Shown here: in pieces, positions 39,491 to 42,568 of the stretch
How the letters are laid out: each line of letters begins with the position of its first letter
Position numbering within the stretch: the stretch's first letter is position 1
Source of the DNA: CAZJYI01 sp964550025
Lineage (GTDB): Bacteria; Verrucomicrobiota; Kiritimatiellia; UBA8416; CAYOBW01
Direction: 5' to 3'
DNA length: 42,568 nt
Assembly (NCBI GenBank): GCA_964550025.1
Contig: CAZJYI010000100.1
Coordinates: 1-42,568, forward strand
Made by a program: the position numbers and the translations under genes
The notes under the pieces: model-generated
Databases searched by the model: none
Told to the model about the DNA's origin: nothing
The model's input: only the letters and a program-made list of their open reading frames with translations

Positions 39491-39499
39491 CCCCCCTCT

Positions 39500-42397
39500 T
39501 CACCGCACCTGGAACTCCTGAAACGCTGTGTTTTCGGACAGACCGGTGACCGGTTGGGTCACCCAGACAAGCCAGCGGAAGGAGCCCAGCGCCTTATTGT
39601 CGGATCTGCGAATGCTCGTCGCCTGGTACGTCTTGACCGGCACGCCGCGTGTGTCGACTTCGGCGATGGGAGTGAACCGCTTCCCCTCCCCCACGTTCCA
39701 CCCGGGGTCGCCATCCGACGCGCTCCCGAAGAGCGTGAAGCGCTGTGCGCCGCGTTTGCTGTTCTGGTTGTGCGACCACGTGCTGACCGAGGAAACGGGG
39801 GCGACCTTCCCCAGGTCCACCTTGTACATACCGCCCGATACCTTGTTATGGAAGACAGGGCCATAGTCCGGCGCCAGCTTGCCATCGTGCAGGACGGGCA
39901 GAGGTTCGTTGGCCGTGCCGGGCCGACTGCTCACCTGCCGGATTGCCAGTCCCGACTCCGGCGCGAGAGGAATGGTCTCGAATGCGGTGTCTCCGGACGT
40001 CTCCGACACAATGTGCACGCAACCGCTCATGGACAGCTTCTGCGGTTTCTGGCCGCGGACAATACCCACCGAAAGGGGCTTGCCCGTGGCCTGCCGCTGC
40101 CGCTTCACGAGATCCGCCGTCGTCTTGACCACTCTGCCGTTGATACGCTGCACGAGGTCACCGGGCTGTAGTCCCGCCTCGGCGGCCGGGCTGCCGACAC
40201 CGACAGACACCACGTGCACGCCGCCTTCATCCTTGCCCACCCCGAAAGCCGAGAACTCCTCGCCCTTCAAGTCCCGTACTTCGGCCCCATGCCAGACGCG
40301 CGCCATCTTCGGAGGCGGCCGCGTCGGCGTTGACGGCCGGCGACCGGGCGACTTTCCACCCGTCCCCGGCATCGGAAACTCGGGCGTCCGTGCCACCGAC
40401 TTCAGTACCGTCTTCTGCACACCGAAACGGTCCATCGGGAAGTTCTTGAAGCCCATCTCCAGTGCGGGCGAACCGTCTTTGAGACTGTAGTCCCCATTTG
40501 CGGGGTCCACGAACATCGGGTCGCCGACGATCGAGTTCCTGTCGCAGTCATTGGCGGCGAACTTGGCGCGGTCGGCTTCCGACGTGAAGAGGTTGCGGTC
40601 GATCTCCTTGCCCCACTTGCCGCTCTTGCTCATGCGCGCGGGACGGTGGGCGGCCATAAAGACATTGTTCGTCACGATATCGCCGCTGTTCTCGTACCAT
40701 ACATGGGGATGCAGTCCGCAGTTGACGCCGATGTTGTTCCAGACACGACGATGGAACCCCTCGCGCAGCTTCAGCCCCCCGCGCAGGAACAGGTTGTTGT
40801 AGATCTCGTAGTTCGACGACCCGTCGTCGAGATCGACATCCCAGCCGTGGTCGCAACGCCAGCGGCTGTTGCGGATGGTCGTCTTCTCCGTGTCGAGCAG
40901 AGCCAGTTGCGGGAGTTCCTCTTTCGGCGCGTCCCCCAGCTTCCAGAAGCGGTCGCGCCCCCAGGAGTTGAACGAGCCGTGGTCGCCGGTCTCGCGCACT
41001 GTGTCAAACACATCGCAGAACTCGATCAGGTGTCCGCCAAACGTCCCTTCGCTGAAGTTGATTCCCGCGCGCCCCACGTCGTAGACCGAGCAGTGGCGAA
41101 TCGTGATGCACTTGGACATCGACACCTGGACGCCGGTGGCCTGTTTTTCCACGACGCTCACCGCGGCGATCAGGCAGTCTTCGACCGTGCAATCGGCCGG
41201 GTAGTTGTCCGTCTTCGGGCCGGGGGTTTTGTCGATGTCGGCGTAGTTCTGACGCTGGCCGTATTCGAACAGTGGATTGCGCACGGACTTCGGATCCCCC
41301 ACGAAGCACACGCCGCTGGCCCCGGCGCCGTGGATGTGGTTCCCGCGCACGGCGATGCGCCGGTTGTAGTTGTTGACGAAGATCCCGTTACCACCGACCT
41401 GGTCCAGCTCGCAGTCCGTCACAACACAGTCTTCCGCCCCGTCGATCACGATCGCCCCACCGCGGTAGATTGTCCAGTCGCTGCGCAGAAGAGGCTCCTT
41501 CGTGTCCATGAACGTGCGCGCCGCGTGGCGGAAGACGAGGCCCTGCAATGTGACGTGCCGGACTGGCTTTTCGCGCGATCCCCGCAGCTCGACCAGGTGG
41601 CGCAGGCGGACGACCTCGAACGTAACCGCGGCGAGGTTTTCGCCTTCGAGCGAGTAGGGGTAGTAGTAGAGCACCTGCTTCTTCGCGTCGTGGAACCACT
41701 CGCCGGGGTCTTCCAGTTCCTCGAAGATGTTCTCCACGAAACGGTGCGACTTGTGCATGCCCATCTGGCGGTTGTTCTGCCATCCGCCTTCGTAGATGAC
41801 GGTGTTATCCGGCTTCTTCCCGGTGATCCGGTAGTGGTACCCGCCCCAGTGCGCGCGGTGCATGGCGTGGATGTACCCGCCGGCGGGGTCGGCCCATCTG
41901 GCCGCACGTTCCTTGCTGAAGGCGTCGGCTGCCGCGCCGTTGTAGGGGCTGGCGTTCGCGTCGTAGTTGGGATAGCGCGCCATGGGACGGCGTTCGCCGT
42001 TGACGAAGAGTTGATCGATGGTCTGTATGCCGGCGACCGCGGCCTGCATGATGCCGTCGCGGTACGGGCGCCACTGCAGGTCCAGTTTCACTCCGCCACT
42101 GATGACGGCCTTGCCGTCGTTCTGCGCGCGGTAGACGACGGGGGCGTCCGCCGTACCGGAATCGGCGGCTGTGAGAACCACCGTTTTGTCCAGGTAGTAC
42201 ACGCCATCGTGGATGATGACGTTGACCGATTCCTTGCCGGCCTGCTTCCGCGCCATAGCCTGCGCCGCCGGTATCGTGCGCAGGGGTGCATCGGCTGTCC
42301 CCTTGTTCCCGTCGTCGCCCGAGGGGCTGACGTGCACTTCCACCGCTCCCGCGCCAAGTGTCGTCGCTAACATCATCGTCAGAATCTCTCGCTTCAT
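39500..42397 (-). CDS. Secreted beta-helix protein with PDZ and discoidin-like ends (GH141-like candidate)
   Basis: The ATG at 42397 has AGAGGG 7 nt upstream. The 965-residue protein has a short signal peptide (MKREILTMMLATTLGAGAVE), then VHVSPSGDDGNKGTADAPLRTI, the usual opening of right-handed beta-helix polysaccharide enzymes. The helix (about residues 20-670) has VIDGAEDCVVTDCELDQVGGNGIFVNN and VSMSKCITIRHCSVYDVGRAG turns. A Pro-rich linker (PSTPTRPPP) leads to a PDZ domain (715-790, GLQPGDLVQRINGRVV) and a discoidin-like C-terminal domain (YKVDLGKVAPVSSVSTWS). Beta-helix proteins of family GH141 include fucosidases and xylanases; assignment to that family is inference. No active-site residue is assigned. 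Confidence 0.75.
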   Translation of the reverse strand: MKREILTMMLATTLGAGAVEVHVSPSGDDGNKGTADAPLRTIPAAQAMARKQAGKESVNVIIHDGVYYLDKTVVLTAADSGTADAPVVYRAQNDGKAVISGGVKLDLQWRPYRDGIMQAAVAGIQTIDQLFVNGERRPMARYPNYDANASPYNGAAADAFSKERAARWADPAGGYIHAMHRAHWGGYHYRITGKKPDNTVIYEGGWQNNRQMGMHKSHRFVENIFEELEDPGEWFHDAKKQVLYYYPYSLEGENLAAVTFEVVRLRHLVELRGSREKPVRHVTLQGLVFRHAARTFMDTKEPLLRSDWTIYRGGAIVIDGAEDCVVTDCELDQVGGNGIFVNNYNRRIAVRGNHIHGAGASGVCFVGDPKSVRNPLFEYGQRQNYADIDKTPGPKTDNYPADCTVEDCLIAAVSVVEKQATGVQVSMSKCITIRHCSVYDVGRAGINFSEGTFGGHLIEFCDVFDTVRETGDHGSFNSWGRDRFWKLGDAPKEELPQLALLDTEKTTIRNSRWRCDHGWDVDLDDGSSNYEIYNNLFLRGGLKLREGFHRRVWNNIGVNCGLHPHVWYENSGDIVTNNVFMAAHRPARMSKSGKWGKEIDRNLFTSEADRAKFAANDCDRNSIVGDPMFVDPANGDYSLKDGSPALEMGFKNFPMDRFGVQKTVLKSVARTPEFPMPGTGGKSPGRRPSTPTRPPPKMARVWHGAEVRDLKGEEFSAFGVGKDEGGVHVVSVGVGSPAAEAGLQPGDLVQRINGRVVKTTADLVKRQRQATGKPLSVGIVRGQKPQKLSMSGCVHIVSETSGDTAFETIPLAPESGLAIRQVSSRPGTANEPLPVLHDGKLAPDYGPVFHNKVSGGMYKVDLGKVAPVSSVSTWSHNQNSKRGAQRFTLFGSASDGDPGWNVGEGKRFTPIAEVDTRGVPVKTYQATSIRRSDNKALGSFRWLVWVTQPVTGLSENTAFQEFQVR

Positions 42398-42430
42398 ATT
42401 CGGGCCCTCTCTCGTTGCTTTGACCAGGCA

Positions 42431-42459
42431 ACTGTCGCCGAAAACGGCGCTGTGTGCAA
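42431..42459 (-). promoter_or_regulatory. Promoter-like site for the beta-helix/PDZ gene
   Basis: On the minus strand TTGCAC (42459-42454), a 17-bp spacer and GACAGT (42436-42431) lie 33 nt before the ATG at 42397. Weak match. Confidence 0.35.
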
Positions 42460-42470
42460 CCAGTGACTAT

Positions 42471-42541
42471 CGGAAGGCTTGGCGCCTTCCGCTACTTCTC
42501 ATCGCGCAGGACTCACGTAGCGGAACGCGCCAAGCGTTCCG
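42471..42541. repeat. REP-like pair, class A, site 5
   Basis: The inverted unit has GGAAGGC / GCCTTCC with loop TTGGC; the forward unit has GTAGC, GGAACGC / GCGTTCC with loop GCCAA. GGC/GCC is a fourth stem variant that stays paired. A class-B unit follows immediately. Confidence 0.85.
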
Positions 42542-42543
42542 AT

Positions 42544-42568
42544 CCACTCGCTCACGCTCGTGGCTACA
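42544..42568 (-). repeat. REP-like unit, class B, at the window edge
   Basis: On the minus strand, GTAGCCACGAGCG then TGAGCGAGTGG, identical to the copies at 18443 and 27816. It directly abuts a class-A unit (shared CCGATCC spacer). The element runs to the last base of the window. Confidence 0.75.

Noticed and set aside
40646..42370. Plus-strand frame of 574 codons opposite the beta-helix/PDZ gene
   Set aside because: Antisense of a well-supported protein; Val/Ala/Asp/Arg-rich without any domain.
1..42568. tRNA or rRNA genes and PEP-CTERM sorting tails
   Set aside because: I looked for tRNA cloverleafs in the intergenic stretches and for a C-terminal PEP-type tail on the exported proteins and found none that I would defend.

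Overview
This 42.6 kb window is GC-rich bacterial chromosome. Its gene content points to the PVC superphylum (Kiritimatiellota, Lentisphaerota, Verrucomicrobiota or Planctomycetota). The evidence is large secreted beta-helix, LamG and thrombospondin type 3 proteins, a GH29 fucosidase, an AGE-family epimerase, several Gfo/Idh/MocA and sugar-isomerase-like proteins, a TIR-TPR gene, an archaeal/eukaryal-type ProRS, and intergenic DNA full of short palindromic repeats. The phylum is inferred; no rRNA is present. I saw no tRNA, CRISPR array, prophage or transposase.

Layout. 1-4601 (minus): F1 ATPase genes in the order alpha, gamma, beta, with no delta or b upstream and no epsilon downstream; a small membrane protein follows beta. 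4602-5777: about 1.2 kb of non-coding DNA with a tandem duplication and the remnant of a TPR gene end. 5778-7462 (minus): a TIR gene and a TPR gene that look like one TIR-TPR gene split by a frameshift. 7661-8443: secreted LamG protein. 8565-10268 (minus): polytopic membrane protein resembling glycosyltransferases. 10582-16215 (plus): PUR-like protein, LolA-like secreted protein, two overlapping CNNM/CorC-type proteins, a zinc-ribbon/OB-fold membrane protein and proS. 16272-18359: secreted LamG-BNR protein. 18612-22078: DUF2235 hydrolase, TctA-like permease, YdjM-like membrane protein. 22177-25197: oxidoreductase plus two TIM-barrel isomerases, probably one sugar-catabolic unit. 25282-27717: DUF456 protein, AI-2E family transporter, a probable lipoprotein. 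28031-33835: a 1934-residue surface protein (two beta-helices, TSP3 repeats, C-terminal zinc-peptidase-like motif). 33909-34919: secreted TPR protein. 35019-42397: a glycan-degradation neighbourhood (isomerase, GH29 fucosidase, AGE epimerase, 965-residue beta-helix/PDZ protein).

The most unusual signal is in the spacers. At least five sequence classes of short hairpin begin with GTAG, the same 5' tetranucleotide that marks REP elements mobilised by RAYT transposases. The commonest class has 12 units at five sites. Its stems vary by paired, compensatory changes, and its loops are always GCCAA or the complementary TTGGC, with one-base variants. A separate 85-93 nt palindrome occurs twice in opposite orientation. 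One REP pair sits inside the reading frame of a secreted protein, and two REP units supply the stop codon of the gene before them. Promoter-like sites with 16-17 bp spacers precede several transcription units.
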